Shown: positions 50,613 through 62,074 of the stretch, piece after piece | How positions within the stretch are numbered: position 1 is the first letter of the stretch | Layout of the letters: each line of letters starts with the position of its first letter | NCBI GenBank assembly: GCA_038235705.1 | Contig: JBBSTR010000002.1 | Location: forward strand, 21,130 to 85,129 | DNA from: CANKBT01 sp038235705 | GTDB taxonomy: Bacteria; Actinomycetota; Actinomycetes; Mycobacteriales; SCTD01 | Length of the DNA stretch: 64,000 nucleotides | Direction of reading: 5' to 3' | Translations under genes and position numbers: made by a program | The notes under the pieces: generated by a model | The model's database searches: none | What the model saw: only the letters and a program-made list of their open reading frames with translations | Told to the model about the DNA's origin: nothing

Positions 50613-50708
50613 CGTTAGGATCGCTCTCGGTGTGCCGGGAAGCCTGGTCGGCGGCCTCGTCTGGCGCTGCGCGCCGAGGTCTCGTCCACACTGCTGCCCG
50701 GAGGTGCC
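50613..50708 (+). promoter_or_regulatory. mrp operon leader
   Basis: The sequence TTAGGAT upstream of mrpA contains a TAGGAT hexamer that could be the -10 of the Mrp operon, giving a leader of about 85 bases. CGGAGG, the ribosome-binding site of mrpA, ends the leader. Confidence 0.35.
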
Positions 50709-53099
50709 GTGCTCGTCCTGCTGGCCCTGCACGGCGCGCTGGCCGTGGTGGCGCCGCTGGTCGCCCGCAGGCTCGGCGTACGGGTGTTCCTGCTCGTCGC
50801 GCTCGCCCCCGCCGCGACGGCGGTCTGGGCAGCGACGCAGGCGGCCGGCGTGCTCGACGGGCGGCCGGTCACCTCCTCGCACTCCTGGGTGCCCGGGCTC
50901 GGCCTCATGCTGAACCTGCGCCTGGACCCGCTGGCGCTGCTCATGCTGACCCTGGTCTCGGGCGTCGGCACGTTCGTCTTTCTCTACTGCGCCCGCTACT
51001 TCGCCGCCCGCGACCCGTCCGTAGGTCGCTTCGCCGGAGTGCTCGTGGCGTTCGCCGGGGCGATGGTCGGGCTGGTGCTGTCCGACGACTTGATCCTGAT
51101 GTACGTGTTCTGGGAGCTGACCAGCGTCACGTCCTGGCTGCTCATCGGGCACGACGACGAGCAGGAGGACAGCCGCAGCGCCGCGCAGCAGGCCCTGCTG
51201 GTCACGACGCTCGGCGGTCTGGTGATGCTGCTTGGGCTGATCCTGCTTGGCCAGCAGGCGGGCACCTCCTCGCTGACGGCGATCCTCGCCTCGCCCCCGT
51301 CCGGCACGACCACCTCTGCCGCGCTGGTGCTGATCCTGGTCGGGGCGTTCACCAAGAGCGCGCAGGTGCCCTTCCACCCGTGGCTGCCCGCTGCGATGGC
51401 GGCGCCCACGCCGGTCTCGGCCTACCTGCACGCCGCCGCCATGGTCAAGGCCGGCGTCTACCTGGTCGCGCGGCTCGCCCCGGCCTTCGCGGTCGACTCA
51501 CCCTGGCGACCGCTGGTGCTCACGGTCGGGCTGGCCACGATGATCGTCGGGGGCTGGCGGGCGCTGCGCCAGAACGACCTCAAGCGACTGCTGGCGTTCG
51601 GCACGGTCAGCCAGCTCGGGTTCCTCATGGTGCTGCTCGGTGCGGGCACCCGCGAGGCGGCGTTGGCCGGCGCGACCCTGCTGCTCGCGCACGGGCTGTT
51701 CAAGTCCACGCTGTTCCTGTCTGTGGGGGTCATCGACCACCAGACCGGCACCCGGGACCTGCGCCGGCTGTCCGGGCTCGGCCGTGGCTCGCCGGTGCTC
51801 GCCACCGTCGCGACGCTGGCCGCGCTGTCCATGGCCGGGGCGCCGCCGCTTGTCGGGTTCGTGTCCAAGGAGGCGGCCTACGAGGCCTTCCTGCACGGCT
51901 CCGGCACCGACCGGCTGGTGTTCGTGGGCCTGTTCGTCGGGTCGGTGCTCACCGCCGCCTACAGCGCGCGGTTCGTCTGGGGAGCGTTTGCCAGCAAGCC
52001 CGGCTGCGCCGACGCCGAGGTGCACGCCGTGCCGGTGACGTTTCTCGCGCCGGTCGTCGTGCTCGGGCTCGGCGGGCTCGTCCTCGGTCTCGTCCCGCGC
52101 CTGGCCGACCCGCTCGTGCAGGGCTACGTGCGCAGCTACGGCGCGGGAGAGCCCGAGCACCTCGCGCTGTGGCACGGGTTGTCCGCCACGCTGCTCGCGT
52201 CGCTGGTCACGCTCGGCCTCGGCGGGCTGATGTGGATGCTGCGCAGGCGGGTCCGGCACGGGCAGCAGCGGGCGACCGCCGTGCTCGGCAGGGTGGACGC
52301 CGACCGCGGCTACGACGGGGTGCTCCTGGGCGTCAACCGGGTCGCCCGCGTCAGCACGGCCCTTTTCCAGAGCGGATCCCTGCCGACCTACCTCGGGACC
52401 GTGCTGCTGACCGTCGTGGCGCTGCCCGGGCTCGCCCTGGTCACGTCCACCTCGTTGCGCGACGACGTCCGGGCCTACGACCGGCCGCTGCAGCTCGTCG
52501 TCGGGGTGGTCATCATCGTCGCCGCGGTGTCGGTCGCGCGGGCCCGGCGCAGGTTCACCGCGGTGCTGCACCTCGGCGCGGTCGGCTACGGCATCGCCGT
52601 GCTGTTCGTGCTGCAGGGCGGGCCGGACCTCGCGCTCACCCAGTTCCTCGTCGAGACGCTCTCGCTGGTCATCTTCGTGTTCGTGCTGCGCCGGCTGCCC
52701 ACCACCTTCACCAGGAGCCCGCTGCGGGCCGGACAGCTTGTGCGGGGGGCGATCGCCGGGTCGGTCGGGGTGTTCGTCACCGGGGCCATCCTGGTCGCCG
52801 GGCAGGCTCGGACGGCGCCGCCGGCCTCGCAGGCCTACCTGGACAAGGCGTTGCCGGAGGGCGGCGGCAAGAACGTCGTCAACGTCATCCTGGTCGACTT
52901 CCGCGGCTTCGACACGCTCGGTGAGATCAGCGTGCTCGCCGTCGCCGCGATGGGGATCGCGAGCCTGGTCGTCGCCGGTCGGCGTCGCACGGCGGCGCGG
53001 GCGGACGGCGAGACCGCGCTGACCCCGGCCGACGGGATCGCGGACGGCGACGGCCCGGTCGGGCCGACCGCCGACGACCGACCGGAGCTGGCTCGATGA
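50709..53099 (+). CDS. mrpA: Na+/H+ antiporter subunit A
   Basis: 796 residues from GTG 50709 behind CGGAGGTGCC. NuoL-like membrane subunit with about 20 helices: Y-V-F-W-E-L-T-S-V near 134, A-F-T-K-S-A-Q-V-P-F-H-P-W-L-P near 215, H-A-A-A-M-V-K-A-G near 240 (proton-channel Lys). The C-terminal part carries the MrpB-like domain (D-F-R-G-F-D-T-L-G-E near 735). Largest subunit of the seven-part Mrp complex, which exports Na+ for H+ and serves pH and salt tolerance. Overlaps mrpB as ATGA. Confidence 0.96.
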   Translation: MLVLLALHGALAVVAPLVARRLGVRVFLLVALAPAATAVWAATQAAGVLDGRPVTSSHSWVPGLGLMLNLRLDPLALLMLTLVSGVGTFVFLYCARYFAARDPSVGRFAGVLVAFAGAMVGLVLSDDLILMYVFWELTSVTSWLLIGHDDEQEDSRSAAQQALLVTTLGGLVMLLGLILLGQQAGTSSLTAILASPPSGTTTSAALVLILVGAFTKSAQVPFHPWLPAAMAAPTPVSAYLHAAAMVKAGVYLVARLAPAFAVDSPWRPLVLTVGLATMIVGGWRALRQNDLKRLLAFGTVSQLGFLMVLLGAGTREAALAGATLLLAHGLFKSTLFLSVGVIDHQTGTRDLRRLSGLGRGSPVLATVATLAALSMAGAPPLVGFVSKEAAYEAFLHGSGTDRLVFVGLFVGSVLTAAYSARFVWGAFASKPGCADAEVHAVPVTFLAPVVVLGLGGLVLGLVPRLADPLVQGYVRSYGAGEPEHLALWHGLSATLLASLVTLGLGGLMWMLRRRVRHGQQRATAVLGRVDADRGYDGVLLGVNRVARVSTALFQSGSLPTYLGTVLLTVVALPGLALVTSTSLRDDVRAYDRPLQLVVGVVIIVAAVSVARARRRFTAVLHLGAVGYGIAVLFVLQGGPDLALTQFLVETLSLVIFVFVLRRLPTTFTRSPLRAGQLVRGAIAGSVGVFVTGAILVAGQARTAPPASQAYLDKALPEGGGKNVVNVILVDFRGFDTLGEISVLAVAAMGIASLVVAGRRRTAARADGETALTPADGIADGDGPVGPTADDRPELAR

Positions 53100-53641
53100 C
53101 CCCCCCGCAGGACCGTGTGTCGAACGACCGGCCGTCGGGTGATCGCCCCGCTGGCCTGCAGCCCACCGACAGCGGCGCCCCGCCGCGGCTGCCCGGCGCC
53201 GAGCGGCTGGACGCGGCCCGTCGCTCGGTCGTGCTGGAGACCGCCGTGCGACTGGTCTTCCACACCATTCTCGTGTTCGCGCTCTATCTGCTGTTCGCCG
53301 GTCACAACCAGCCGGGCGGCGGCTTCGTCGCCGGCCTGGTCGCCGGGCTCGCGTTCGTGCTGCGCTACGTCGCCGGTGGACGCGCGGCGCTGCGCGAGGC
53401 GGTGCCGGTCGACCCGGGCATCCCGCTCGGGCTCGGGCTCGTGCTGGCCGCCGGCACGGGGCTCGCCGCCGTCGCGGTCGGGGGACAGTTCCTGCAGAGC
53501 GCCAAGGTCGAGCTGGACCTCCCGCTGCTCGGCCACCTCAAGCTGGTCAGTGCGCTCGCCTTCGACACCGGGGTGTTCCTGGTCGTCGTCGGACTCGTGC
53601 TCGGCGTGCTCCGCACCCTGGGCTCGGAGGCCGAGCGATGA
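53096..53641 (+). CDS. mrpB: Na+/H+ antiporter subunit B
   Basis: 181 residues. Membrane part with H-N-Q-P-G-G-G-F-V-A-G-L-V near 70, the MnhB signature. The first ~40 residues are a Pro/Ser-rich cytoplasmic extension. Four hydrophobic helices. Stop is 22 bp before the mrpC GTG, the only place in the operon without overlap besides the start of mrpA. Confidence 0.95.
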   Translation: MTPPQDRVSNDRPSGDRPAGLQPTDSGAPPRLPGAERLDAARRSVVLETAVRLVFHTILVFALYLLFAGHNQPGGGFVAGLVAGLAFVLRYVAGGRAALREAVPVDPGIPLGLGLVLAAGTGLAAVAVGGQFLQSAKVELDLPLLGHLKLVSALAFDTGVFLVVVGLVLGVLRTLGSEAER

Positions 53642-53663
53642 CGCCGCAGGCGCGGAGCGCCTG

Positions 53664-54124
53664 GTGACCGGCAACCTCACGCTCGCCGTGGTCGTCGGCG
53701 TGCTCTACGCCGTCGGCACCTACCTGCTCCTGCAGCGCACCCTGACCCGGGTCGTGATCGGGCTCGGCCTGATCGGGCACGGCGCCAACCTGCTGCTGCT
53801 CATGGCGGGCGGGCCTTCGGGGCTCGCGCCGTTCTCCAGCGAGGCCGGGCCCGGGGAGAGTGCCGGCGCCGCCGCGGCAGAGGGATTGGCCGGCACCGCC
53901 GACCCGCTGCCCCAGGCCATGGTGCTCACCGCCATCGTCATCACGTTCGGCGTCTCAGCCTTCCTGCTCGCGCTCGCCTACCGCTCGTGGCAGCTGACCG
54001 GGGCGGACGAGGTGCAGGACGACGTCGAGGACGCCGCCGTGGGCCGTCGTCGGTTCGCGCTGCCGGCCGCGCCGGAGGACTACGAGGACGACGACGGCGA
54101 CCCAGACGCGACGCCGGTGCGCGC

Positions 54125-54128
<4 letters not shown>
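53664..54128 (+). CDS. mrpC: Na+/H+ antiporter subunit C
   Basis: 154 residues from GTG 53664. NuoK-like subunit: I-G-L-G-L-I-G-H-G-A-N-L-L-L-L near 35 and P-L-P-Q-A-M-V-L-T-A-I-V-I near 93. Three helices and an acidic C-terminal tail (E-D-Y-E-D-D-D-G-D) longer than in most homologues. Stop overlaps mrpD as GTGA. Confidence 0.95.
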
Positions 54129-55647
<1,519 letters not shown>

Positions 55648-55651
<4 letters not shown>

Positions 55652-56202
55652 TCCCGCTGCAGCGGATCGGCCGCCGGCCCGCGCTGACGCTCTGGCTGAC
55701 GCTGGTCTGGGTCGGCCTGTGGGGCTCGCTGTCCTGGGCGAACGTGCTCGGCGGCCTCGCCGTCGCGCTCCTGCTGCTCCTGACCCTGCCGCTCCCGCCG
55801 GTGGCCACGGCCGGCGTGGTGCGCCTGCCGGCGCTGGCCCGCTTCGCCGGCCACTTCCTCGTCGACCTGGTGTCGTCCACGCTCCAGGTCGCGCGGCTCG
55901 TGCTCCGCCCGACCCGGCGGCTGGAGCAGGCGGTGATCGCGGTCGGTGTGCGCGGGGCTTCCGACCAGCTGCTCACGCTGCTCGCCAACGCCATCTCGCT
56001 GACCCCGGGGACGCTCACGCTCGAGGTCGACCGGCCGCATTCCACGCTGTACGTGCACGTCATCGACGTCGGGGACGCCGTCGGGGGGGTCGACGGGGTG
56101 CGCGAGCAGATCCTCGAGGTCGAGCGGCTCGCGATCCTCGCCCTCGGCTCGCCGGACTGCCGTCGCGCGCTGGACCAGGACCATCCGGAGGTGGCGCGAT
56201 GA
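55648..56202 (+). CDS. mrpE: Na+/H+ antiporter subunit E
   Basis: 184 residues from GTG 55648. Two or three N-terminal hydrophobic helices and a soluble C-terminal domain with N-A-I-S-L-T-P-G-T-L-T-L and Y-V-H-V-I-D, as in MnhE. It overlaps mrpD and mrpF by four bases each. Confidence 0.94.
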
Positions 56203-56459
56203 CGGTCGTCGTCACGATCTGCCTGGCCGTGCTCGGCGTCGCGGCGATGCTCGTCCTGCTGCGGCTGGTCCTCGGTCCGTCGGTGCCCGACCGGGTCGTG
56301 TCGCTGGACCTGTTCGCGCAGATCATCGTCGCCGGGATCGCGGTCGGGCTCGCCGCGAGCCGCAAGGACACTTACCTCGCGGTGCTCGTCGCAGTGTCCC
56401 TGCTGTCCTTCGTCGGCACGGTCACCGTCGCGCGGTTCGTCGAGCGGCGTGGCTCGTGA
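56199..56459 (+). CDS. mrpF: Na+/H+ antiporter subunit F
   Basis: 86 residues, three helices; R-L-V-L-G-P-S-V-P-D-R-V-V-S-L-D near 22-37 is the MnhF signature. ATG 56199 overlaps mrpE as ATGA; the stop overlaps mrpG as GTGA. Confidence 0.95.
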   Translation: MTVVVTICLAVLGVAAMLVLLRLVLGPSVPDRVVSLDLFAQIIVAGIAVGLAASRKDTYLAVLVAVSLLSFVGTVTVARFVERRGS

Positions 56460-56812
56460 GGGCGGCGCTGGACGTGGTGAGCTCCGTCCTGCTGCTGTCC
56501 GGAGTCACGCTGTTCCTGCTCGCTGCACTCGGGATCGTGCGGCTGCCGGACGTCTTCAGCCGGATGCACGCGGCCACCAAGGCCTCCACCCTCGGGCTCT
56601 CGCTCGTGCTGATCGGCGCGATGCTGCGGGCCGAGCAGGCAGGCGACGCCGTACGGCTCGGGCTGGTCATCGCGTTCACGTTCCTCACCGCCCCGGTCGG
56701 CGCCCACATGCTCGGGCGGGCGGCCTACCGCTCAGGCGTCGGCGGGATCGACGACCTGACGGTCGACGAGCTGCGCGACCCGGGCCCGACGAGCGACGAT
56801 CCTGCGGGATGA
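56456..56812 (+). CDS. mrpG: Na+/H+ antiporter subunit G
   Basis: 118 residues from GTG 56456. Three helices with G-I-V-R-L-P-D-V-F-S-R-M-H-A-A-T-K near 26-42, the MnhG signature. It closes a full A-to-G set in the group 1 order, so the complex can be complete. Downstream gene is on the other strand, 35 bp away. Confidence 0.95.
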   Translation: MRAALDVVSSVLLLSGVTLFLLAALGIVRLPDVFSRMHAATKASTLGLSLVLIGAMLRAEQAGDAVRLGLVIAFTFLTAPVGAHMLGRAAYRSGVGGIDDLTVDELRDPGPTSDDPAG

Positions 56813-56846
56813 CGGCGGCCCGGCGGCGGTGGAAGGTGGGCGGAGC

Positions 56847-57230
56847 TCAACGGCCGTAGGCGTCAGCCTCGGGCAGCAGGACGCCGGCGTCGGCCAGCTG
56901 GACGAGCAGGGCGCGCAGCTCGACGCGGGGGAGCGGACCGCCGGTCCGGCGGTCCGGACGGGCCACCTCGACCGCGTCAGCGGCCTGCAGCGCACACTCG
57001 GTCAGCGCCGACTCGAGCGCCCGTAGCCGCGTCGCCGCGCCCATCACGGTGCCGTTGCCGACCGTCGCACGGTGCTGGGCGAGCAGCCGGCGCAGCGCCT
57101 GGGCGGTCTCCTGGAGCGGGGGCCCGGCCGGTTGCAGGTGCTCCCCGCCGCTGGGCAGGTCACGCCGCCCGCGCAGGGCCTTCTCAGGGTGGCGCCGCCA
57201 CCGGGCCGTGAACCGTCGCCGAGCACCCAT
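56847..57230 (-). CDS. Hypothetical protein
   Basis: 127 residues. ATG 57230 is chosen because AAGGAG lies 8 bases upstream. Basic N-terminus (R-R-R-F-T-A-R-W-R-R-H), then helical segments (L-Q-E-T-A-Q-A-L-R-R-L-L) and an acidic C-terminus. No family recognised. It is the only gene between mrpG and acs and is in the same direction as acs, 126 bp downstream of its stop. Confidence 0.65.
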   Translation of the reverse strand: MGARRRFTARWRRHPEKALRGRRDLPSGGEHLQPAGPPLQETAQALRRLLAQHRATVGNGTVMGAATRLRALESALTECALQAADAVEVARPDRRTGGPLPRVELRALLVQLADAGVLLPEADAYGR

Positions 57231-57356
57231 GGGGACCACTCCTTCTCGTGCCGTGCCGCGGTCATCGGCCAGATGCACGCCCGGCATGAGCCCATCGTGA
57301 CCCCGACATCCCGCGCCGTCCAGCCCGGAGGTCTGCCGGGCTTAACGGCGACGGCG

Positions 57357-59312
<1,956 letters not shown>

Positions 59313-59360
59313 GGGAGTTCCTCCAAGGTCGGTCCGGCTCTGGATGCGACCATGCCCCAT

Positions 59361-59376
59361 CGTGACCCGGACCACA
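59361..59376. promoter_or_regulatory. CRP-like site upstream of acs
   Basis: CGTGACCCGGACCACA, which has GTGA-N6-(C)CACA; it differs from TGTGA-N6-TCACA at one outer and one inner position. Centre ~57 bp upstream of the acs start. Confidence 0.4.
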
Positions 59377-59437
59377 ACGTTCCCGGCGGCCCACGCGCCG
59401 AGCGGTCGCTCCGGTCGGCGAGAGGCAGGATCAGCGC

Positions 59438-59953
59438 ATGAGACGCCGTCGGCCCGACCCGGAGCCCCTGCCCCTCGCGTCACCCCTGCCGGACGGCACC
59501 GGCTGGCCTGACCGCGACCGGCTGCCCCGTCGTTCCTTTGAGGCCCGGACCTACCACGAGCTGGGGATGCGCAACGCCTTCGAGACCGAGGCGCACGCGA
59601 TCGCGGACCGGCTCGTCGACGACCTGCGACCGCTGGTCCCGGTACGGGTGCCGGAGCAGGACGAGGCGTTCCTGCGCAAGATCTTCGTCACCGCCGCGAG
59701 GGTGGGTGCCGGGCTCGGGATGGTGTCGCGCACGCTGCCCTCGACCGGTGCTGGGCTGGTGGACCCGTCCGTCGCCGGGGCGCTGTGGCTCGCCCGCGAC
59801 GCGCAACCGTCGATGCCCGGCCCCCGCGCCGACGCCGCCGGCTGGTTCCTGCTCGCGGGCTTCCACGTCGCCTGCGGCGGCCCGCCCGAGGTCGCGCGGC
59901 TGCGCGCGGGGCTCGAGGCGTACGCCCGGACACAGCAGGACCCCGGGGCCTGA
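59438..59953 (+). CDS. Hypothetical protein
   Basis: 171 residues from ATG 59438. A basic Pro-rich N-terminus (1-35), then a mostly helical acidic/basic domain (F-E-T-E-A-H-A-I-A-D-R-L-V-D-D-L-R-P) of no recognised family. Divergent from acs; its stop codon lies in the loop of the terminator hairpin shared with the convergent actP gene. Confidence 0.65.
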   Translation: MRRRRPDPEPLPLASPLPDGTGWPDRDRLPRRSFEARTYHELGMRNAFETEAHAIADRLVDDLRPLVPVRVPEQDEAFLRKIFVTAARVGAGLGMVSRTLPSTGAGLVDPSVAGALWLARDAQPSMPGPRADAAGWFLLAGFHVACGGPPEVARLRAGLEAYARTQQDPGA

Positions 59954-59965
59954 GCCCCGGGGTCC
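59938..59965. terminator. Bidirectional hairpin between the hypothetical gene and actP
   Basis: GGACCCCGGGGC / GCCCCGGGGTCC, 12-bp arms with loop CTGA; the TGA of the loop is the stop codon of the plus-strand gene. Positioned 21 bp after the end of the minus-strand actP gene. Confidence 0.75.
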
Positions 59966-59985
59966 CTCTGCCGTGCTGGTCGTGC

Positions 59986-61602
59986 CTAGTGCTCGAGGAC
60001 CGTGTGCCCGGCGCCGGCGCCGGTGAGCGAGCGGACCTCCATCTCGGCGTACTTCGCCGCGTTGTACTCCTTGCTGGTGACCGTGCCGAGCCAGCCGAGG
60101 AAGAACGCGACCGGGATCGAGACCAGGCCCGGGTTGGCCAGTGGGAACCAGTGGAAGTCCACGCTCTTGATCATGCTGGTCTTGGCCCCCGAGACCGCCG
60201 GGGAGAAGATGATCAGCGTGAGCGTGACGATCAGCCCGCCGTAGATGCTGAACAGCGCACCGCGGGTGTTGAAGCGCTTCCAGAACAGCGAGTAGAGGAT
60301 CGTCGGCAGGTTGGCCGACGCGGCGACGGCGAACGCGAGCGCCACGAGGAAAGCGATGTTCTGACCGTTGGCGGCGATGCCACCGGCGATCGCGACCGCA
60401 CCGACGACGAGGGCGGCGATCCGGGCGACCTTCACCTCCTGGCCGGCGGGAGCGTTGCCCTTGTGGATCACCTGGGCGTAGATGTCATGGGCGAAGGACG
60501 CAGAGGCGGTGATCGTGAGCCCCGCGACGACGGCCAGGATGGTGGCGAAGGCGACCGCGGAGATGATGCCGAGCAGCAGGGTGCCGCCCAGCTCGAAGGC
60601 GAGCAGCGGGGCCGCCGAGTTGGCCGCTCCCGGCGCCGCCTTGATCTTGTCCGCCCCGACCAGAGCAGCCGCGCCGTACCCGAGCACCAGCGTGAACAGG
60701 TAGAACACGCCGATCACGCCGATCGCCCAGACCACCGAGCGACGCGCCTCCTTGGCGGTGGGCACGGTGTAGAAGCGCATGAGGATGTGCGGCAGACCGG
60801 CGGTGCCGAGCACCAGCGCCAGCGACAGCGAGATGAAGTCGAGGCGGGAGATCTGCGAGACGCCGTACTTCTTGCCCGGGGCGATCGATGCGCCCGCGTC
60901 GTTGCCCGCGCCGAGCAGCGTGGACAGGTTGAAGCCGTACTTGCTCAGCACCCAGACCGTCATGACGGCTGCGCCGATCACGAGCAGGGTGGCCTTGATG
61001 ATCTGGACGTAGGTCGTGCCCTTCATCCCGCCGACCAGCACATAGGCGATCATCAGGACGCCGACCACGGCGATGACCACGCTCTGGCCGCCGCGACCGT
61101 TGATGTTCAGCAGCAGGGCGACGAGGCCGCCGGCGCCGGCCATCTGCGCGAGCAGGTAGAAGAACGAGACGACCAGCGTCGAGGTGGCCGCGGCGGTGCG
61201 GACCGGGCGCTCCTGCATGCGGAACGCGAGCACGTCGGCCATCGTGAACCGGCCGGTGTTGCGGAGCAGCTCTGCGACCAGCAGCAGCGCGATGAGCCAC
61301 GCCACCAGGAACCCGATGCTGTAGAGGAAGCCGTCGTAGCCCGACAGCGCGATCGCGCCGGCGATGCCCAGGAAGGACGCCGCGGACAGGTAGTCGCCGG
61401 AGATGGCGATGCCGTTCTGTCGGCCGGAGAACGCCGAGCCGGCCGTGTACATGTCGGCGGCGGTCTTGTTCGTGCGGCTGGCACGAAGCACGAAGGCCAG
61501 CGTGAAGATCACGAAGGCCGCGAAGATCGCGATGTTGAGGGTGGGGCTGCCGATCGCCGTGGACTCCTGGGCGAGCACCGTGACACTGCCGGGGGCGCTC
61601 AT
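59986..61602 (-). CDS. actP: Cation/acetate symporter
   Basis: 538 residues, solute:sodium symporter family with 13 or so helices. I-S-G-D-Y-L-S-A-A-S-F-L-G-I-A-G near 65-80 and G-T-A-G-L-P-H-I-L-M-R-F near 265 are ActP marks. It imports acetate with a cation, feeding acs. ATG 61602 overlaps the DUF485 stop as ATGA. The operon has a CRP box upstream of the first gene. Confidence 0.96.
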   Translation of the reverse strand: MSAPGSVTVLAQESTAIGSPTLNIAIFAAFVIFTLAFVLRASRTNKTAADMYTAGSAFSGRQNGIAISGDYLSAASFLGIAGAIALSGYDGFLYSIGFLVAWLIALLLVAELLRNTGRFTMADVLAFRMQERPVRTAAATSTLVVSFFYLLAQMAGAGGLVALLLNINGRGGQSVVIAVVGVLMIAYVLVGGMKGTTYVQIIKATLLVIGAAVMTVWVLSKYGFNLSTLLGAGNDAGASIAPGKKYGVSQISRLDFISLSLALVLGTAGLPHILMRFYTVPTAKEARRSVVWAIGVIGVFYLFTLVLGYGAAALVGADKIKAAPGAANSAAPLLAFELGGTLLLGIISAVAFATILAVVAGLTITASASFAHDIYAQVIHKGNAPAGQEVKVARIAALVVGAVAIAGGIAANGQNIAFLVALAFAVAASANLPTILYSLFWKRFNTRGALFSIYGGLIVTLTLIIFSPAVSGAKTSMIKSVDFHWFPLANPGLVSIPVAFFLGWLGTVTSKEYNAAKYAEMEVRSLTGAGAGHTVLEH

Positions 61603-61955
61603 CGGCCCGCCTCGAACTCGGCGCGCAGGCGGTCGGACACCGGGTCGAGGGTGCGGTCGGCATACCGGACGTACGCCGCCGTGATGCCGAAGGTCGAGAC
61701 GAACTGCAGGAGCCCGAGGATCAGGCCGATGTTGATGTTGCCCAGGACCTTCGTGGCCATGAAGCCGTGCGCGTAGGCGGCGAGCCCCACGTACAGGAAG
61801 TACCAGACGAGGGAGGCCACCGTCACCGGGATCACCCAGGAGCGGTAGCGGTGCCGCAGCTCCTGGAACTCGGCCGACTCCTGGACTTTCAGGTAGCGCG
61901 CTGCTTCGACGGAGAAGTGCTCATCCGCCTGGCCGCGCCCGTTCGTGGTGGTCAT
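61599..61955 (-). CDS. DUF485 membrane protein (YjcH-like)
   Basis: 118 residues from ATG 61955 behind GGGAG. The DUF485 unit: F-Q-E-L-R-H-R-Y-R-S-W-V-I-P near 28-41 and two helices (W-Y-F-L-Y-V-G-L and G-L-I-L-G-L-L-Q-F). DUF485 genes commonly precede actP and are thought to aid the symporter. Translated together with actP (ATGA). Confidence 0.93.
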   Translation of the reverse strand: MTTTNGRGQADEHFSVEAARYLKVQESAEFQELRHRYRSWVIPVTVASLVWYFLYVGLAAYAHGFMATKVLGNINIGLILGLLQFVSTFGITAAYVRYADRTLDPVSDRLRAEFEAGR

Positions 61956-61979
61956 CGGGCTCCCTCGGTGATGGTCAGG

Positions 61980-61995
61980 TGTGACTGGCGTCACC
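61980..61995. promoter_or_regulatory. CRP-like site upstream of DUF485-actP
   Basis: TGTGACTGGCGTCACC: TGTGA-N6-TCAC with one departure from the consensus TCACA. Its centre is 32 bp upstream of the DUF485 start codon. Confidence 0.6.
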
Positions 61996-62074
61996 CTAGA
62001 GATCCGACCCGGTTGCCGAAGGGTTCGACACCGGCTGTGCGCCGACCGCGCGCACGGCGCGGCGAACGGTGCGC

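Noticed and set aside
50252..52924. Long plus-strand frame overlapping mrpA
   Set aside because: Different frame of the mrpA gene; low-complexity Arg/Gly-rich product.
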